Source: Alkalibacterium sp. (GTDB lineage: Bacteria > Bacillota > Bacilli > Lactobacillales > Carnobacteriaceae_A). From it: a DNA stretch of 61,253 nucleotides. Numbering within the stretch: position 1 is the stretch's first letter; each line of letters opens with the position of its first letter. Where the stretch lies: assembly GCA_007692455.1 (NCBI GenBank), contig RECC01000051.1, positions 1 through 61,253 of the forward strand, in the 5' to 3' direction. The notes beneath the pieces are model-generated. The model had not been told where the DNA came from, did not search any database, and was given only the letters and a program-made list of their open reading frames with translations. Of this stretch, positions 1 through 9,909 are shown one piece after another. Made by a program: the position numbers and the translations under genes.

Positions 1-265
1 CAGTAACCTCAACTGATTTCATGCCGTTTTCCATTCCGCCTTTAGCAGCAGCTTCTGCAGCCATTTGAGCAGCAAAGGGAGTAGATTTACGAGAACCTCT
101 GAATCCCAATGAACCTGCTGAAGACCATGAAATTGCATTCCCATGTACATCAGTTATCATTACAATAGTATTGTTGAATGTTGAACGGATATGTGCTATT
201 CCGTGTTCAATATTCTTCTTCACTCTACGTTTACGATTACGAGCGGGTCTTTTTGCTTTAGCCAT
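1..265 (-). CDS. rpsK: 30S ribosomal protein S11, partial (C-terminus cut by window edge)
   Basis: S11 lines the small-subunit platform near the mRNA exit. The start ATG is at 263-265, and the first 88 codons are visible: a basic N-terminus ([11 protein letters not shown]) and then the typical [18 protein letters not shown] segment. A full S11 has about 129 residues, so roughly a third lies outside the window. It follows rpsM after 29 bases with a good ribosome binding site (AGGAGGTTAAT). rpoA would be expected next, beyond the edge. The identification is secure; only the 3' end is missing. Confidence 0.96.
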   Translation of the reverse strand, partial: MAKAKRPARNRKRRVKKNIEHGIAHIRSTFNNTIVMITDVHGNAISWSSAGSLGFRGSRKSTPFAAQMAAEAAAKGGMENGMKSVEVT

Positions 266-294
266 TCGTAGATTAACCTCCTAACTTATGGTGA

Positions 295-660
295 TTATTT
301 TTTCTTACCAGCAATAGCGACTGCTTTGCCTTTACGCGTACGCGCATTGTTTTTAGTATTTTGTCCACGTACTGGTAAACCACGACGGTGACGGATGCCA
401 CGGTATGATCCAATTTCGATTAGACGCTTGATGTTCTGGTTAACTTCACGACGAAGGTCACCTTCAACTTTAAGCTTATCGACTTCAGCACGGATTGTAT
501 CTAATTGATCGTTGGTAAGTTCACGTACGCGAGTTTCTTCAGGTACGCCAGCTGCTTCTAAAACTTTCTGAGCTGTTGTTTTACCAATTCCATAGATGTA
601 TGTTAGTGAAATGACCACATGTTTATCACGTGGAATGTCTACACCTGCTATACGAGCCAT
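295..660 (-). CDS. rpsM: 30S ribosomal protein S13
   Basis: S13 is a small-subunit head protein that contacts the P-site tRNA and forms bridges to the 50S subunit. The 121 residues are normal length. [13 protein letters not shown] opens the protein, the central helical part reads [12 protein letters not shown], and the basic tail [18 protein letters not shown] reaches the tRNA in known structures. It lies between rpmJ (21 bases upstream) and rpsK, as in the alpha operon of Firmicutes. The ribosome binding site AGGAGGTG precedes the ATG. Confidence 0.98.
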   Translation of the reverse strand: MARIAGVDIPRDKHVVISLTYIYGIGKTTAQKVLEAAGVPEETRVRELTNDQLDTIRAEVDKLKVEGDLRREVNQNIKRLIEIGSYRGIRHRRGLPVRGQNTKNNARTRKGKAVAIAGKKK

Positions 661-681
661 GTATTTACACCTCCTGTATTA

Positions 682-795
682 TTATCCTTGACGTTGTTTA
701 TGCTTTGGATTTTCGCAAATAACCATTACACGGCCGTTACGACGAATCACTTTGCATTTGTCACACATTTTTTTGACTGATGGTCTTACTTTCAT
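682..795 (-). CDS. rpmJ: 50S ribosomal protein L36, zinc type
   Basis: Translation of 795-682 gives a 37-residue protein beginning [14 protein letters not shown] and ending KHKQRQG, which is L36. Two cysteines in CDKC, a third in VICEN and a histidine near the end form the zinc-binding ribbon of the C+ type. A GGAGGGAAAGTTC ribosome binding site stands before the ATG. It sits between infA and rpsM, the standard Firmicute position. Confidence 0.97.
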   Translation of the reverse strand: MKVRPSVKKMCDKCKVIRRNGRVMVICENPKHKQRQG

Positions 796-831
796 GAACT
801 TTCCCTCCTTGAGTATTTCGGAGTCCTAAGT

Positions 832-1050
832 TTATTTAAATCGATACGTAATGCGCCCACGAGTTAAATCATATGGAGACATTTCAACTGTTACCTTATC
901 CCCAGGCAGAATCCGGATGTAATTCATACGAATTTTGCCAGAAACGTGTGCTAGAATTTCATGCCCATTTTCGAGTTCAACTTTGAACATCGCATTCGGT
1001 AATGTTTCTAGAACGGTTCCTTCAATCTCTATAACATCGTCTTTTGCCAC
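832..1050 (-). CDS. infA: Translation initiation factor IF-1
   Basis: IF-1 occupies the ribosomal A site during initiation. I place the start at the GTG at 1048-1050, preceded by AAAGGAGG, which gives the usual 72-residue protein ([12 protein letters not shown]...ITYRFK). The reading frame stays open further upstream, but that part is unlike IF-1 and has no ribosome binding site. The S1/OB-fold features include the [17 protein letters not shown] segment. Neighbours are adk upstream and rpmJ downstream; a methionine aminopeptidase gene, often found between adk and infA, is absent here. Confidence 0.95.
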   Translation of the reverse strand: MAKDDVIEIEGTVLETLPNAMFKVELENGHEILAHVSGKIRMNYIRILPGDKVTVEMSPYDLTRGRITYRFK

Positions 1051-1222
1051 GCCTGGTTTCCTCCTTTGATATCTCACTTCTGTACGCACGAAATAGCGAG
1101 AAAGAGTATTCTCACTACGTTGGCTGGTTATAATTGATTCAAACACCATTATTTTGGCGCTCGTACTATTATACCACGCGCACACAATCATTGCAAGGAT
1201 TCATTTAAAACATCGGACTGCT

Positions 1223-1867
1223 CTAGTTTAATAGGTCCACAATGTCTTGAAATACTTCTTTTGGACTTTGCTCGCCATCGATCTCACGAACTAAATCATA
1301 CTCTGCGTAATGCTTAGCAAGTATCTCTGTCTGTTCTTCATTCACGTTAATACGATTTTCAACCGTTTCAGGTTTATCGTCTTCACGCTGGTAGAAGTCG
1401 TGTGCTCCGCATTTGTCACAAGTGCCTTCCACTTTTGGTGGATTCATTGTCTTGTGATACGTTGCGCCACAGTTTGAACACATGAATCGTCCGGTTAGAC
1501 GTTCCATCAAAATATCTTTCGGTACTTTGATGTACAGTACGTGCTGGATTCTTCTGTTGGAAGACGCCAATGCGTGCTGCAGGGCCTGAGCCTGATTCAG
1601 TGTACGAGGATAGCCATCTAACAGAAATCCTCTTTTCGCGTCGCTTTGCTGCAGACGCTCTTTTACAATACCGTTGGTTACTTCGTCAGGGACGAGTTCC
1701 CCGGCATCCATATACTTTTTCGCTTCAAGACCTAGAGTGGTTTTGTTCTTCATTGCAGCTCTGAACATATCTCCAGTGGAAATATGCGGGATAGAATACT
1801 TCGAAGCTATCTTCGCTGCCTGAGTCCCCTTACCTGCTCCCGGTAGACCGAGTAGGATTAGATTCAT
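1223..1867 (-). CDS. adk: Adenylate kinase, zinc-containing
   Basis: Catalyses ATP + AMP = 2 ADP in the cytoplasm. The P-loop GLPGAGKGT lies at about residues 7-15, the DGYPRT motif follows near 85, and the LID contains a four-cysteine zinc site (CSNC at about 129-132 and CDKC at about 149-152), typical of Gram-positive enzymes. Two ATG codons abut (1868-1870 and 1865-1867); the second is seven bases from AGGAGG and is preferred, giving 214 residues. The gene lies 112 bases after secY, the usual spc-operon neighbour. Confidence 0.97.
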   Translation of the reverse strand: MNLILLGLPGAGKGTQAAKIASKYSIPHISTGDMFRAAMKNKTTLGLEAKKYMDAGELVPDEVTNGIVKERLQQSDAKRGFLLDGYPRTLNQAQALQHALASSNRRIQHVLYIKVPKDILMERLTGRFMCSNCGATYHKTMNPPKVEGTCDKCGAHDFYQREDDKPETVENRINVNEEQTEILAKHYAEYDLVREIDGEQSPKEVFQDIVDLLN

Positions 1868-1982
1868 CATTCTTCCTCCTTAGTTGTTAGGCGTTTCTAC
1901 AGCCGCAACGTGAAAAAGATCGATTCACCCAACACAAATCACCTAGATTTAACGGGCAAATCGTCTATTTCAATGCGTTACC

Positions 1983-3281
1983 TTATGTGCGCTGAATGAA
2001 ACCCTGGTAACTCTTCTTACTTAGCAATCCTTCAAGCTGACGCATGGAATCAAGTGCCACACCAACTACGATGAGTAAACTTGTTCCGCCTAGCGCGATC
2101 GAACCAGGAAGATTGAATAAAGCAGAAGCTATAATCGGAAGCAATGAAATCGTTCCTAAATAAATCGCTCCCACCGTGCTTAAACGAATAAGCATGTAAC
2201 CAATGTATTCTTCAGTTGCTCGTCCAGGTCTTACACTTGGTATATATCCATTTTGTTTCTGCAGATTCTCTGCCGCTTTCTCAGGGTTAACCTGAATGAA
2301 GGCGTAGAAGAATGTAAAGAGAACAATAAGAAGAGTGTAAAGCGCTGCTCCAAGCGGTTCCTGCAGATTGAAAATGTTATTCAACGTCTGGAACCATGCT
2401 GCGTCCTGATTACCTTGAGCAAAGTAACCGAGAACGATTTGTGGAGTCATAAGAAACGAACTGGCGAAGATAACTGGGATTACTCCAGCTGAGTTCACTT
2501 TTAAAGGCAATACAGCACTGTCTTTCGATGTGCTTGCACGTTTAGAATAACGCACTGGTATATTACGCTTTGCATTTTCCATGTAAGTGACCAGTAATAC
2601 CAATAATACAAACACCACTACGATAGTAGCTGTCAGAACCCATGCACCGACGATTTCATCACCGGCATTACGAATTTGTGTGTTGTAGAATTGTTGTACA
2701 TCCTGCGGGATACGCGCAACGATACCGGAGAAGATGATAAAGGATGTTCCGTTACCAAATCCGTTCACAGTAATCATTTCACCTAACCACATAACCAGCA
2801 TGGTTCCTGCAGTCAGGATAATTGCAATCGTGACATACGTTGCCGGTCCGGGATTTCTTACCAATCCAAGTCCAGTTAACGCATTAAACCCGTAAGAGAT
2901 ACCGATTGCCTGGAAAAAAGCCAGAACAATCGTTAAATAGCGCGTTGCCTGATTTAATTTCTTTCGTCCTACTTCACCCTGCTCAGACCATTCCTTGAAT
3001 TTCGGAAGAACGTCCATTTGCAGAAGCTGTACGACGATGGAGGAAGTGATATATGGTGAAACACCTAAAGCGAAAACTGAGTAACTCCCCAGGGCACCAC
3101 CACCAAATGTATCCAGTAGATTAAATAGGCCAGTATCTGATAATTCTGTTAAAGCTTGTGCATTAACACCAGGTACTGTGATATGTGTTCCTAAACGGAA
3201 AACAACCAAGATACCTAATGTGAATAAAACACGGCTACGAACATCTTTCTCTTTTATAGCGCCTTTAATCAGCTCGATCAT
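1983..3281 (-). CDS. secY: Protein translocase subunit SecY
   Basis: SecY is the channel of the Sec translocon in the cytoplasmic membrane. The 432 residues and about ten hydrophobic segments fit. The N-terminus has the plug region TVPGVNAQALTELSDTGLFNLLDTF split over the first loop, and NRNIPVRYSKR-like text (here AKRNIPVRYSKRAS) marks the cytoplasmic loop that contacts the ribosome and SecA. Its start is two bases from the end of rplO, indicating tight translational coupling. The partner gene secE is also in this window at 42781-42957. Confidence 0.98.
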   Translation of the reverse strand: MIELIKGAIKEKDVRSRVLFTLGILVVFRLGTHITVPGVNAQALTELSDTGLFNLLDTFGGGALGSYSVFALGVSPYITSSIVVQLLQMDVLPKFKEWSEQGEVGRKKLNQATRYLTIVLAFFQAIGISYGFNALTGLGLVRNPGPATYVTIAIILTAGTMLVMWLGEMITVNGFGNGTSFIIFSGIVARIPQDVQQFYNTQIRNAGDEIVGAWVLTATIVVVFVLLVLLVTYMENAKRNIPVRYSKRASTSKDSAVLPLKVNSAGVIPVIFASSFLMTPQIVLGYFAQGNQDAAWFQTLNNIFNLQEPLGAALYTLLIVLFTFFYAFIQVNPEKAAENLQKQNGYIPSVRPGRATEEYIGYMLIRLSTVGAIYLGTISLLPIIASALFNLPGSIALGGTSLLIVVGVALDSMRQLEGLLSKKSYQGFIQRT

Positions 3282-3283
3282 CC

Positions 3284-3724
3284 TTAGATCACCTCTACTG
3301 ATCCACCGGCAGCTTCGATCGCTTCTTTAGCAGAAGCAGAAAACTTGTGTGCTTTCACAGATAATTTGTGATCGACGTTTCCTTTCGCCAAAACCTTAAT
3401 CCCGGATTTTTCGTTTTTGATTACTCCTGATTCTACAAGTAGTTCTGGAGTAACTTCTGTTCCTTCTTCAAAACGGTTCAATGTGTCTAAGTTGACAATT
3501 GCGAACTCTTTACGGTTGAAGTTAGTGAAACCACGTTTTGGTAGAGTTTGGAATAATGGAGTTTGTCCACCTTCGAAACCTAAACGTACTCCTCCGCCTG
3601 AACGCGCTTTTTGTCCTTTTTGACCACGACCGGATGTTTTACCGTTACCAGAAGACGATCCTCGACCTACACGGTTACGTGTCTTACGAGATCCTTCTGC
3701 AGGTTTTAATTCATGAAGTTTCAT
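3284..3724 (-). CDS. rplO: 50S ribosomal protein L15
   Basis: L15 is a late-assembly large-subunit protein. The start is set at the ATG at 3722-3724 ([14 protein letters not shown]), with AGGAGG about nine bases upstream. A GTG four codons earlier overlaps the ribosome binding site and is unlikely. The 146-residue product has the glycine/basic-rich N-terminal extension ([20 protein letters not shown]) that runs into 23S rRNA, and a globular C-terminus. It lies between rpmD and secY. Confidence 0.97.
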   Translation of the reverse strand: MKLHELKPAEGSRKTRNRVGRGSSSGNGKTSGRGQKGQKARSGGGVRLGFEGGQTPLFQTLPKRGFTNFNRKEFAIVNLDTLNRFEEGTEVTPELLVESGVIKNEKSGIKVLAKGNVDHKLSVKAHKFSASAKEAIEAAGGSVEVI

Positions 3725-3761
3725 AAATCCTGGCACCTCCTTTAGTTAGACTCTGTACTCA

Positions 3762-3941
3762 TTAAACTTCTTTGACATCGATTAAATGAGCGATATGTTT
3801 AATTGCGCCTCTTGTATAGTCGTTATCTGGTCTAACCACAGTACTGTGGGTTTTTTTAAGACCTAATGACTGAACTACTTGCTGTTGCTTTACAGGACGA
3901 CCAATCAAACTACGCTTTAAAGTAATTTCCAAGTTTGCCAT
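3762..3941 (-). CDS. rpmD: 50S ribosomal protein L30
   Basis: Translation from the ATG at 3939-3941 gives 59 residues: [20 protein letters not shown], a central [15 protein letters not shown], and AHLIDVKEV at the end. This is the short bacterial L30. It starts 14 bases after rpsE with an AAGGAGAGATGAC ribosome binding site and precedes rplO, the fixed order of the spc operon. Confidence 0.97.
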   Translation of the reverse strand: MANLEITLKRSLIGRPVKQQQVVQSLGLKKTHSTVVRPDNDYTRGAIKHIAHLIDVKEV

Positions 3942-3955
3942 TGTGTCATCTCTCC

Positions 3956-4459
3956 TTATCCAAGTAATTCTTCTACAGATTTCCCACGCAGCTTAGCTAC
4001 GTCTTCAGCGCGTTTTAGTTGTCCAATTCCGTCGACTGTTGCACGAATCATGTTGATAGGTGAACTTGAACCAACGGATTTAGATGATACGTCTTGTACG
4101 CCAGCTAATTCAAGAACCGCACGAACTGGGCCTCCAGCAGAAACTCCAGAACCGGCTACAGCTGGTTTCAAGATGATGTTACCGCCGCCGTGGCGTCCGA
4201 TAACTTGGTGTGGAAGAGTAGTTCCAACCATAGGTACTTCCACAAGATTAGTTTTAGCTGCTTCAATCGCTTTACGGATTGCTTCAGGAACTTCTTGCGC
4301 TTTACCTGTACCAAATCCGACGTGTCCGTTACGATCTCCTACAACTACTAAAGCAGCGAAACGTAGACGACGTCCACCTTTAACAACCTTAGTAACGCGG
4401 TTAATCTCAACTACGCGATCTTCAAGATCTAATTTAGATGCATCAATATGAGTTGACAT
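3956..4459 (-). CDS. rpsE: 30S ribosomal protein S5
   Basis: S5 stabilises the decoding centre and mRNA entry. The 167 residues are normal. An N-terminal double-stranded RNA binding fold carries [19 protein letters not shown] (the family signature), followed by the C-terminal domain with [11 protein letters not shown]. It is 22 bases downstream of rplR and 14 bases upstream of rpmD. Confidence 0.98.
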   Translation of the reverse strand: MSTHIDASKLDLEDRVVEINRVTKVVKGGRRLRFAALVVVGDRNGHVGFGTGKAQEVPEAIRKAIEAAKTNLVEVPMVGTTLPHQVIGRHGGGNIILKPAVAGSGVSAGGPVRAVLELAGVQDVSSKSVGSSSPINMIRATVDGIGQLKRAEDVAKLRGKSVEELLG

Positions 4460-4481
4460 GTACTGTAACTCCTCCTTTTCT

Positions 4482-4838
4482 TTAGAATTTTAGTCCGTTT
4501 TCACGTGCTGCGTCAGCTAATGCCTGTACGCGGCCGTGGTATTGATATCCGCCACGATCAAATACTACTTCCGTAATATCTTTTTCATTTGCGCGTTTAG
4601 CAACTAAAGCGCCTACTGCAGAAGCTATTTCAACTTTCGAATCACCTGAAACGTCAGTATCTAAGGACGATGCACTTGCGAGCGTTACACCCTCTAAGTC
4701 ATCAATTACTTGAGCATAGATGTTTTTATTCGAACGGAATACGTTCAAACGCGGGCGCTCAGCAGTACCAGAAAGATTTCTGCGAATACGTTGTTGTCTT
4801 TTTTTGCGTAATTTGTTTTTATCTGGTTTTGAAATCAC
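4482..4838 (-). CDS. rplR: 50S ribosomal protein L18
   Basis: L18 binds 5S rRNA. The start is assigned to the GTG at 4836-4838, because it follows AGAGGTGACAATT at good spacing and gives [19 protein letters not shown], the standard basic N-terminus, and a product of 118 residues. An ATG seven codons upstream would add MNKEVTI and overlap the ribosome binding site. The C-terminal part [19 protein letters not shown] is typical. Confidence 0.95.
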   Translation of the reverse strand: MISKPDKNKLRKKRQQRIRRNLSGTAERPRLNVFRSNKNIYAQVIDDLEGVTLASASSLDTDVSGDSKVEIASAVGALVAKRANEKDITEVVFDRGGYQYHGRVQALADAARENGLKF

Positions 4839-4947
4839 AATTGTCACCTCTTTATTCAAAATTCTCTTTATCAGAGATTATCAGGTTAACTGGTAAAGCC
4901 GTAAGCAGAACGTGAAGCCAAGAGCTTGCCGGTTCCACTCTATACGA

Positions 4948-5484
4948 TTATTTACCTGTTTTACCTTCTTTACGGCGTACGTTTTCGCCTCTGTAGCGAA
5001 TTCCTTTACCTTTGTAAGGCTCAGGTGGGCGTACGGCACGAATGTTAGCTGCTAATGCGCCAACTTTTTCTTTGTTTGCACCTTTAATAGAAATAATAGT
5101 GTTTTTTGGTACTTCAACTGTTAAGCCTTCTACCTGATCAAATTCAACCTGGTGAGAAAGTCCAACGTTTAATACTAATTTGTTTCCCTGCAATTGTGCA
5201 CGGTAACCAACACCATTTAATTCCAATACTTTTTCGAATCCAACTGAAACACCTTCGACCATGTTGTTTACCACAGCACGAGTTGTTCCGTGAATAGTAC
5301 GGCTAGCTTTAGAATCATTTGGACGTGTAAAAGTCATTTCGTTACCATCGATGTTTACGTTGATAACTGGGCTTAATTCACGTGTCAATTCTCCGTTTTT
5401 ACCTTTAACTGTAATCACGTTTCCGTCTAGATTTACATCTACACCTTCTGGGATAGTGATTAGTTTATTTCCGATACGGCTCAA
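4948..5484 (-). CDS. rplF: 50S ribosomal protein L6
   Basis: L6 sits near the GTPase-associated centre of the 50S subunit. The 178 residues form the usual two repeated domains, beginning [15 protein letters not shown] and ending with the signature [16 protein letters not shown] and a basic tail. It lies 31 bases after rpsH and about 110 bases before rplR; the longer gap shows no obvious terminator. Confidence 0.98.
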   Translation of the reverse strand: MSRIGNKLITIPEGVDVNLDGNVITVKGKNGELTRELSPVINVNIDGNEMTFTRPNDSKASRTIHGTTRAVVNNMVEGVSVGFEKVLELNGVGYRAQLQGNKLVLNVGLSHQVEFDQVEGLTVEVPKNTIISIKGANKEKVGALAANIRAVRPPEPYKGKGIRYRGENVRRKEGKTGK

Positions 5485-5515
5485 AGTCCGGCACCTCCTT
5501 CATCTTTGTTACTGA

Positions 5516-5914
5516 TTACCAAACGTATGCGAGGACTTCTCCTCCAATATTTTTAGCACGCGCTACTTTATCTGTTACAACACCTTGTGAAGTGGATACT
5601 AGGGCAATTCCTAGGCCGTTCAACACTTTAGGCATTTCTTCTGCGTTAGCGTAAACACGCAAACCTGGTTTTGAGATACGTCTCACTCCAGTAATTACAC
5701 GCTCATTGTTCTGACCATATTTCAAGAAAATGCGGACGATGCCTTGTTTGTCATCTTCCACGAATTCAACATCCTTGACGAAACCTTCTGATTTCAGGAT
5801 ATCGGCCATATCTTTTTTTAAGTTAGAAGCAGGAATTTCCACTTTCGTATGACGCGCATTGTTTGCGTTACGGATACGAGTTAAAAAGTCTGCGATTGGA
5901 TCTGTCATGACCAT
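5516..5914 (-). CDS. rpsH: 30S ribosomal protein S8
   Basis: S8 binds the central domain of 16S rRNA early in assembly. It has 132 residues beginning [18 protein letters not shown], with the C-terminal signature [16 protein letters not shown]. The first ATG is nine bases from GGAGG, and the MVMTDPI start matches Bacillus S8. The gene is between rpsN and rplF. S8 is the known translational repressor of the spc operon in Escherichia coli; whether that holds here cannot be seen. Confidence 0.98.
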   Translation of the reverse strand: MVMTDPIADFLTRIRNANNARHTKVEIPASNLKKDMADILKSEGFVKDVEFVEDDKQGIVRIFLKYGQNNERVITGVRRISKPGLRVYANAEEMPKVLNGLGIALVSTSQGVVTDKVARAKNIGGEVLAYVW

Positions 5915-6033
5915 TCGTTGTAGCCTCCTTTACGGCAAGTTTTCTCATTCAGTTTTGCTCGGCTGTCTTCCATTTGCTTTCTTCCAAAGAAGTTAAACGA
6001 GAAGTCATATTGCCCAGCATATATTCCAGTTGT

Positions 6034-6219
6034 TTACCAGCTTGCTTTTCTCATCCCTGGAATTTGACCTTTATATGCTAGCTCACGCAAGCAGATACGG
6101 CATAATTTAAATTTTTTGTATACGGAGTGTGGGCGTCCACAACGTTCACAGCGGGTATACTCACGAGTCGAAAACTTGGCTGGTTTTTTGTTTTTTTCTA
6201 TCATTGCTTTTTTAGCCAT
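6034..6219 (-). CDS. rpsN: 30S ribosomal protein S14, zinc-binding short form
   Basis: The 61-residue protein carries CERC and CRIC, the four-cysteine zinc ribbon of the C+ form (also called type Z), and ends IPGMRKASW. It sits in the spc operon between rplE and rpsH. The long zinc-free S14 used by many Firmicutes under zinc starvation is not in this window. Confidence 0.98.
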   Translation of the reverse strand: MAKKAMIEKNKKPAKFSTREYTRCERCGRPHSVYKKFKLCRICLRELAYKGQIPGMRKASW

Positions 6220-6252
6220 TTCTAATATTACCCTCCTAATAGGTAGTTTAGG

Positions 6253-6792
6253 TTATTTCTGGAACGGCATTCCCAATTGTCCGAGTAATTCACGAGCTTC
6301 TTCGTCTGTGTCAGCAGTTGTGACAATAACGATATCCATCCCGCGTACTTTGTCAACATCATCATAGTCAACTTCAGGGAAAATTAGCTGCTCTTTAACT
6401 CCTAACGTGTAGTTTCCACGTCCGTCAAATGAGTTTTTGCTCACTCCACGGAAATCACGTACACGAGGTAATGAAACAGTAACTAATTTATCTAAGAAAT
6501 CATACATGCGGTCTCCGCGTAAAGTAACTTTCGTGCCGATTGGCATACCTTCACGTAAACGGAATCCGGCGATTGAACGCTTCGCACGAGTTACAACTGG
6601 TTTTTGTCCAGAAATCAATGTTAATTCTTCTACTGCTTTATCTAAGTTTTTAGTGTTTGATACTGCTTCTCCAACACCCATGTTGATAACAATCTTGTCA
6701 ACTTTTGGTGCCTGCATTGGTGAAGTGTATTCAAATTTATCAACTAATGATGGACGTACATCATTATTATACTTTTCTTTAAGGCGTGTCAT
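6253..6792 (-). CDS. rplE: 50S ribosomal protein L5
   Basis: L5 binds 5S rRNA and contacts P-site tRNA. It has 179 residues, with [17 protein letters not shown] near residue 30 as the family signature, and ends in [12 protein letters not shown]. It lies 29 bases from rplX and 33 bases from rpsN, as in other spc operons. Confidence 0.98.
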   Translation of the reverse strand: MTRLKEKYNNDVRPSLVDKFEYTSPMQAPKVDKIVINMGVGEAVSNTKNLDKAVEELTLISGQKPVVTRAKRSIAGFRLREGMPIGTKVTLRGDRMYDFLDKLVTVSLPRVRDFRGVSKNSFDGRGNYTLGVKEQLIFPEVDYDDVDKVRGMDIVIVTTADTDEEARELLGQLGMPFQK

Positions 6793-6821
6793 TTATGAAT
6801 GCCCTCCTTTCCTACTTTGTA

Positions 6822-7127
6822 TTAAAGTGCTTCGCCAGATTTTTTAGCGTAGCGAACTTTCTTGCCATCTTCAATCTTGTATCCTACACGAGTAGGTTCA
6901 TTTGTTTTAGGATCAATCAACTGGACATTAGAAACTTGAATTGGTGCTTCTGTTTCAACAATTCCGCCTTCTTGTCCCATACCAGTAGGACGGGTATGTT
7001 TCTTCATGATGTTGAGTCCTTCAACGATTACTTTGTTTTGTTTAGGCATTGCTTTCAAGACAGTACCTTCTTGGCCTTTATCTTTACCGGCAATAATTCT
7101 TACTTTATCTCCTGTTTTAACAAACAT
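6822..7127 (-). CDS. rplX: 50S ribosomal protein L24
   Basis: L24 starts 50S assembly by binding near the 5' end of 23S rRNA. The KOW motif is at the start ([20 protein letters not shown]), and the length is 101 residues. The order rplN-rplX-rplE is standard. Confidence 0.98.
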   Translation of the reverse strand: MFVKTGDKVRIIAGKDKGQEGTVLKAMPKQNKVIVEGLNIMKKHTRPTGMGQEGGIVETEAPIQVSNVQLIDPKTNEPTRVGYKIEDGKKVRYAKKSGEAL

Positions 7128-7161
7128 TCTCTAGCGCACCTCCTTATGACGTATATCGGAA

Positions 7162-7530
7162 TTATAAAACTTCCGGAGCTAACGAAACAATTCTCATAAA
7201 GTCATTTTCACGTAATTCACGAGCAACTGGTCCGAAGATACGTGTTCCACGTGGTGCTTTGTCTTCACGAATAATTACACATGCGTTTTCGTCAAATTTA
7301 ATATAAGATCCGTCTGGGCGTCTCGCACCAGATTTTGAGCGAACGATTACTGCGCGAGCAACGTCACCTTTTTTAACAACGCCTCCTGGTGTAGCGTTTT
7401 TAACTGTTACGACAACTTCGTCACCGATGTTAGCATAACGACGGCCTGCGCCACCTAATACTTTAATGACAAGCACTTCACGTGCACCAGAGTTGTCAGC
7501 GACTTTCATACGACTTTCTGTTTGAATCAC
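7162..7530 (-). CDS. rplN: 50S ribosomal protein L14
   Basis: L14 is a beta-barrel protein at the subunit interface. The 122 residues begin [19 protein letters not shown], with the family signature around [12 protein letters not shown] and [11 protein letters not shown] near the end. It follows rpsQ after 84 bases; this gap includes the inverted repeat ACCGCC AGGCGGT at about 7590-7602, probably a small RNA hairpin. Confidence 0.98.
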   Translation of the reverse strand: MIQTESRMKVADNSGAREVLVIKVLGGAGRRYANIGDEVVVTVKNATPGGVVKKGDVARAVIVRSKSGARRPDGSYIKFDENACVIIREDKAPRGTRIFGPVARELRENDFMRIVSLAPEVL

Positions 7531-7614
7531 GTTAGGATCCTCCTTTCAAACTCACGATGAAGCTTTTTGCTTCTCGCTGTCTTTCATACCGCCAGGCGGT
7601 AATCTGTTGTTCTA

Positions 7615-7878
7615 TTAAAGAACGATTGCCTCTTCTACCACTTCTAATAAACGGAATCGTTTATCTTTAGACAATGGACGAGTTTCCATGATTTTAACAA
7701 CGTCGCCTGTTTTAGCTGTGTTATTTTCATCATGTGCTTTGAATTTAGTTGAATATTTTAAAAGTTTTTTGTATTTACGGTGCTGTTTTTGCGTTGCAAT
7801 TTCTACAACGATGGTTTTATCCATTTTGTCAGAAACAACTTTACCTTGGTAAACCTTACGGTCATTACGTTCAGCCAT
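7615..7878 (-). CDS. rpsQ: 30S ribosomal protein S17
   Basis: S17 is a primary 16S rRNA binding protein with an OB fold. It has 87 residues, including [18 protein letters not shown] and the signature [20 protein letters not shown]. It lies 41 bases from rpmC and leads rplN. Confidence 0.98.
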   Translation of the reverse strand: MAERNDRKVYQGKVVSDKMDKTIVVEIATQKQHRKYKKLLKYSTKFKAHDENNTAKTGDVVKIMETRPLSKDKRFRLLEVVEEAIVL

Positions 7879-7919
7879 TTTTTAGCCTCCTTTGATTAAG
7901 CTATTGCACTCACGCTAGA

Positions 7920-8111
7920 CTAAACTGTTTCTGCTTGACGCAAAACAGTTTTAACGCGAGCAATGTTCTTACGAACCTCTCCAATACGAGCGGTGTTTTC
8001 CAATTGTCCAGTAGCTAATTGAAAGCGTAAGTTAAATAGCTCTTCTTTAAATTCTGCTTCTTTTTCTATCAATTCAGTAGTGGATAAGCCTTTTAATTCA
8101 CTAGCCTTCAT
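7920..8111 (-). CDS. rpmC: 50S ribosomal protein L29
   Basis: L29 lies at the polypeptide exit tunnel, next to L23. The start is placed at the ATG at 8109-8111 ([18 protein letters not shown]), giving 63 residues; a start seven codons earlier would lengthen the overlap with rplP and is not the family's N-terminus. As placed, rpmC overlaps the end of rplP by 11 bases, a common coupling for this pair. The helical hairpin ends in [16 protein letters not shown]. Confidence 0.95.
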   Translation of the reverse strand: MKASELKGLSTTELIEKEAEFKEELFNLRFQLATGQLENTARIGEVRKNIARVKTVLRQAETV

Positions 8112-8532
8112 TTGAGTCACCACTTTCTTCACGAGTTACTATCCGAGTTCTAACGGGTAGTTTGTGTGAAGCTAAACGCAATGCTTCGCGAGCGACTTCG
8201 TCAGATACGCCACCGATTTCAAACATGATTTTACCACGTTTGACTGGTGCTACCCAACCTTCAGGAGCTCCTTTACCTTTACCCATACGAACACCAATTG
8301 CTTTAGCTGTCACTGGTTTGTGAGGGAAAATTTTAATCCATACTTTCCCACCACGTTTCATATAACGAGTCATCGCTATACGAGCTGATTCGATTTGTCT
8401 GCTTGTGATCCATACTGAATCAACAGCCTGCAAACCATATTGACCATAAGCTAGTTCTTTTCCGCCTTTAGCTTCTCCGCGCATTTTTCCACGGAACTCA
8501 CGACGGTGTTTTACACGTTTTGGTACTAACAT
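8101..8532 (-). CDS. rplP: 50S ribosomal protein L16
   Basis: L16 helps position tRNA in the A site. It has 143 residues and starts [24 protein letters not shown], with the signature [20 protein letters not shown]. Only two bases separate it from rpsC, and it overlaps rpmC. Confidence 0.98.
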   Translation of the reverse strand: MLVPKRVKHRREFRGKMRGEAKGGKELAYGQYGLQAVDSVWITSRQIESARIAMTRYMKRGGKVWIKIFPHKPVTAKAIGVRMGKGKGAPEGWVAPVKRGKIMFEIGGVSDEVAREALRLASHKLPVRTRIVTREESGDSNEG

Positions 8533-8534
8533 GA

Positions 8535-9191
8535 TTATTTCCCTCCTTTCTTGTCTTCAAATTTCTCAGGAAGAACTTCTCCTTTGTAAATCCATACTTT
8601 AATTCCGAGCTTACCGTAAGTAGTGTCGGCTTCTTCGTTAGCGTAATCGATGTCTGCACGAAGAGTATGCAAAGGTACTGTTCCTTCTGAAAAGCTTTCG
8701 CTACGAGCAATGTCTGCTCCGTTTAGTCGACCGGCTACCATTGTGCGGATACCTTTAGCTCCCATACGCATAGCGCGCTGGATAGCTTGCTTTTGTGCAC
8801 GACGGAATGAAATACGGTTTTCTAATTGGTCAGCGATACTTTTAGCTACTAAAGTAGCATCCAGATCAGGTTTTTTAATTTCCACGATGTTTACGTGTAC
8901 TCTCTTGTTAGTCAGGTTGTTTAAACCATTTCTTAGTGCATCTACTTCAGAACCACCTTTACCAATAACCATACCTGGCTTAGCAGTGTGAATAGATACG
9001 TTTACTCTATTTGCTGCACGTTCAATTTCTACTCGAGAAACGGAGGCATCACTTAGTTTTTTAGCAATGTACTCACGAACAGCAATATCTTCATGTAATT
9101 TTTCTGCAAAGTCTTTTTCTGCGTACCATTTAGCGTCCCAGTCGTGGATTACGCCAACACGCAGTCCATGAGGATTTATTTTCTGTCCCAT
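8535..9191 (-). CDS. rpsC: 30S ribosomal protein S3
   Basis: S3 forms the mRNA entry site. It has 218 residues with a KH domain ([16 protein letters not shown], GxxG loop around residue 78) and a C-terminal domain containing [20 protein letters not shown], the family signature. It lies three bases from rplV. Confidence 0.98.
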   Translation of the reverse strand: MGQKINPHGLRVGVIHDWDAKWYAEKDFAEKLHEDIAVREYIAKKLSDASVSRVEIERAANRVNVSIHTAKPGMVIGKGGSEVDALRNGLNNLTNKRVHVNIVEIKKPDLDATLVAKSIADQLENRISFRRAQKQAIQRAMRMGAKGIRTMVAGRLNGADIARSESFSEGTVPLHTLRADIDYANEEADTTYGKLGIKVWIYKGEVLPEKFEDKKGGK

Positions 9192-9194
9192 TGA

Positions 9195-9551
9195 TTACCC
9201 CTCCTTCTTCTCTGATACCACGATTGTGATGTGGCTTGTACGTTTGTTTATACGTGAAGCTGCACCTTTTGCACGAGGGCGGAACCTTTTTAAGGTTGCT
9301 CCTTCATTTACATAGGCTTCACTTACGACTAATTCTTCGATATCCATATCGTAGTTGTGTTCAGCATTTGCAATTGCTGACATTAAAACTTTTTCTACCG
9401 CTTCCGCTGCTCCTCTGTTAGTGAAGCGAAGGATAGAAATAGCTTCTGCAGCACTTTTCCCTCTAATGGTATCAACAACCATACGTGATTTACGCGGTGC
9501 GATTCGAACCATGCGAGCAGTTGCTTTAGCTGCTGTTACTGTTTCTGCCAT
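9195..9551 (-). CDS. rplV: 50S ribosomal protein L22
   Basis: L22 lines the peptide exit tunnel with L4. It has 118 residues. The beta-hairpin carries [21 protein letters not shown], where macrolide-resistance changes occur in other species; the sequence looks ordinary here. It lies between rpsS and rpsC. Confidence 0.98.
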   Translation of the reverse strand: MAETVTAAKATARMVRIAPRKSRMVVDTIRGKSAAEAISILRFTNRGAAEAVEKVLMSAIANAEHNYDMDIEELVVSEAYVNEGATLKRFRPRAKGAASRINKRTSHITIVVSEKKEG

Positions 9552-9572
9552 GAATGTATCCTCCCTTCGCTA

Positions 9573-9848
9573 TTAACGTCTAGTTGTGCGGTCGTCTTTC
9601 CCGTGTCCGCGGTACGTTCTTGTTGGTGCAAATTCACCTAGTTTGTGTCCAACCATGTCTTCTTGAACATAGACTGGCACGTGTTTTCTTCCATCATATA
9701 CGGCAATGGTGTGACCTACAAAGTTAGGGAAAATAGTTGAACGACGTGACCATGTTTTAATTACACGCTTATTGTCATCATCCATTTCACGAACTTTTTT
9801 CATCAGGTGATCATCGACGAAAGGTCCCTTTTTCAAACTACGGCTCAT
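9573..9848 (-). CDS. rpsS: 30S ribosomal protein S19
   Basis: S19 pairs with S13 in the 30S head. The 91 residues begin [19 protein letters not shown], and the signature is [15 protein letters not shown]. It lies 61 bases from rplB; the gap holds GGGGATAGACCCC, a small hairpin. Confidence 0.98.
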   Translation of the reverse strand: MSRSLKKGPFVDDHLMKKVREMDDDNKRVIKTWSRRSTIFPNFVGHTIAVYDGRKHVPVYVQEDMVGHKLGEFAPTRTYRGHGKDDRTTRR

Positions 9849-9909
9849 GTATTGCCCTCCTTTTGGGGTCTATCCCCTTAATCTCATCTAGCTTTTAAGT
9901 GTCAGTTAA

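Noticed and set aside
1051-1191. N-terminal extension of IF-1
   Set aside because: The frame is open, but the GTG at 1048-1050 has an AAAGGAGG site and gives the exact family length.
4050-4451. 133-codon open frame opposite rpsE
   Set aside because: It is the antisense shadow of a conserved ribosomal gene, with no homology or ribosome binding site.
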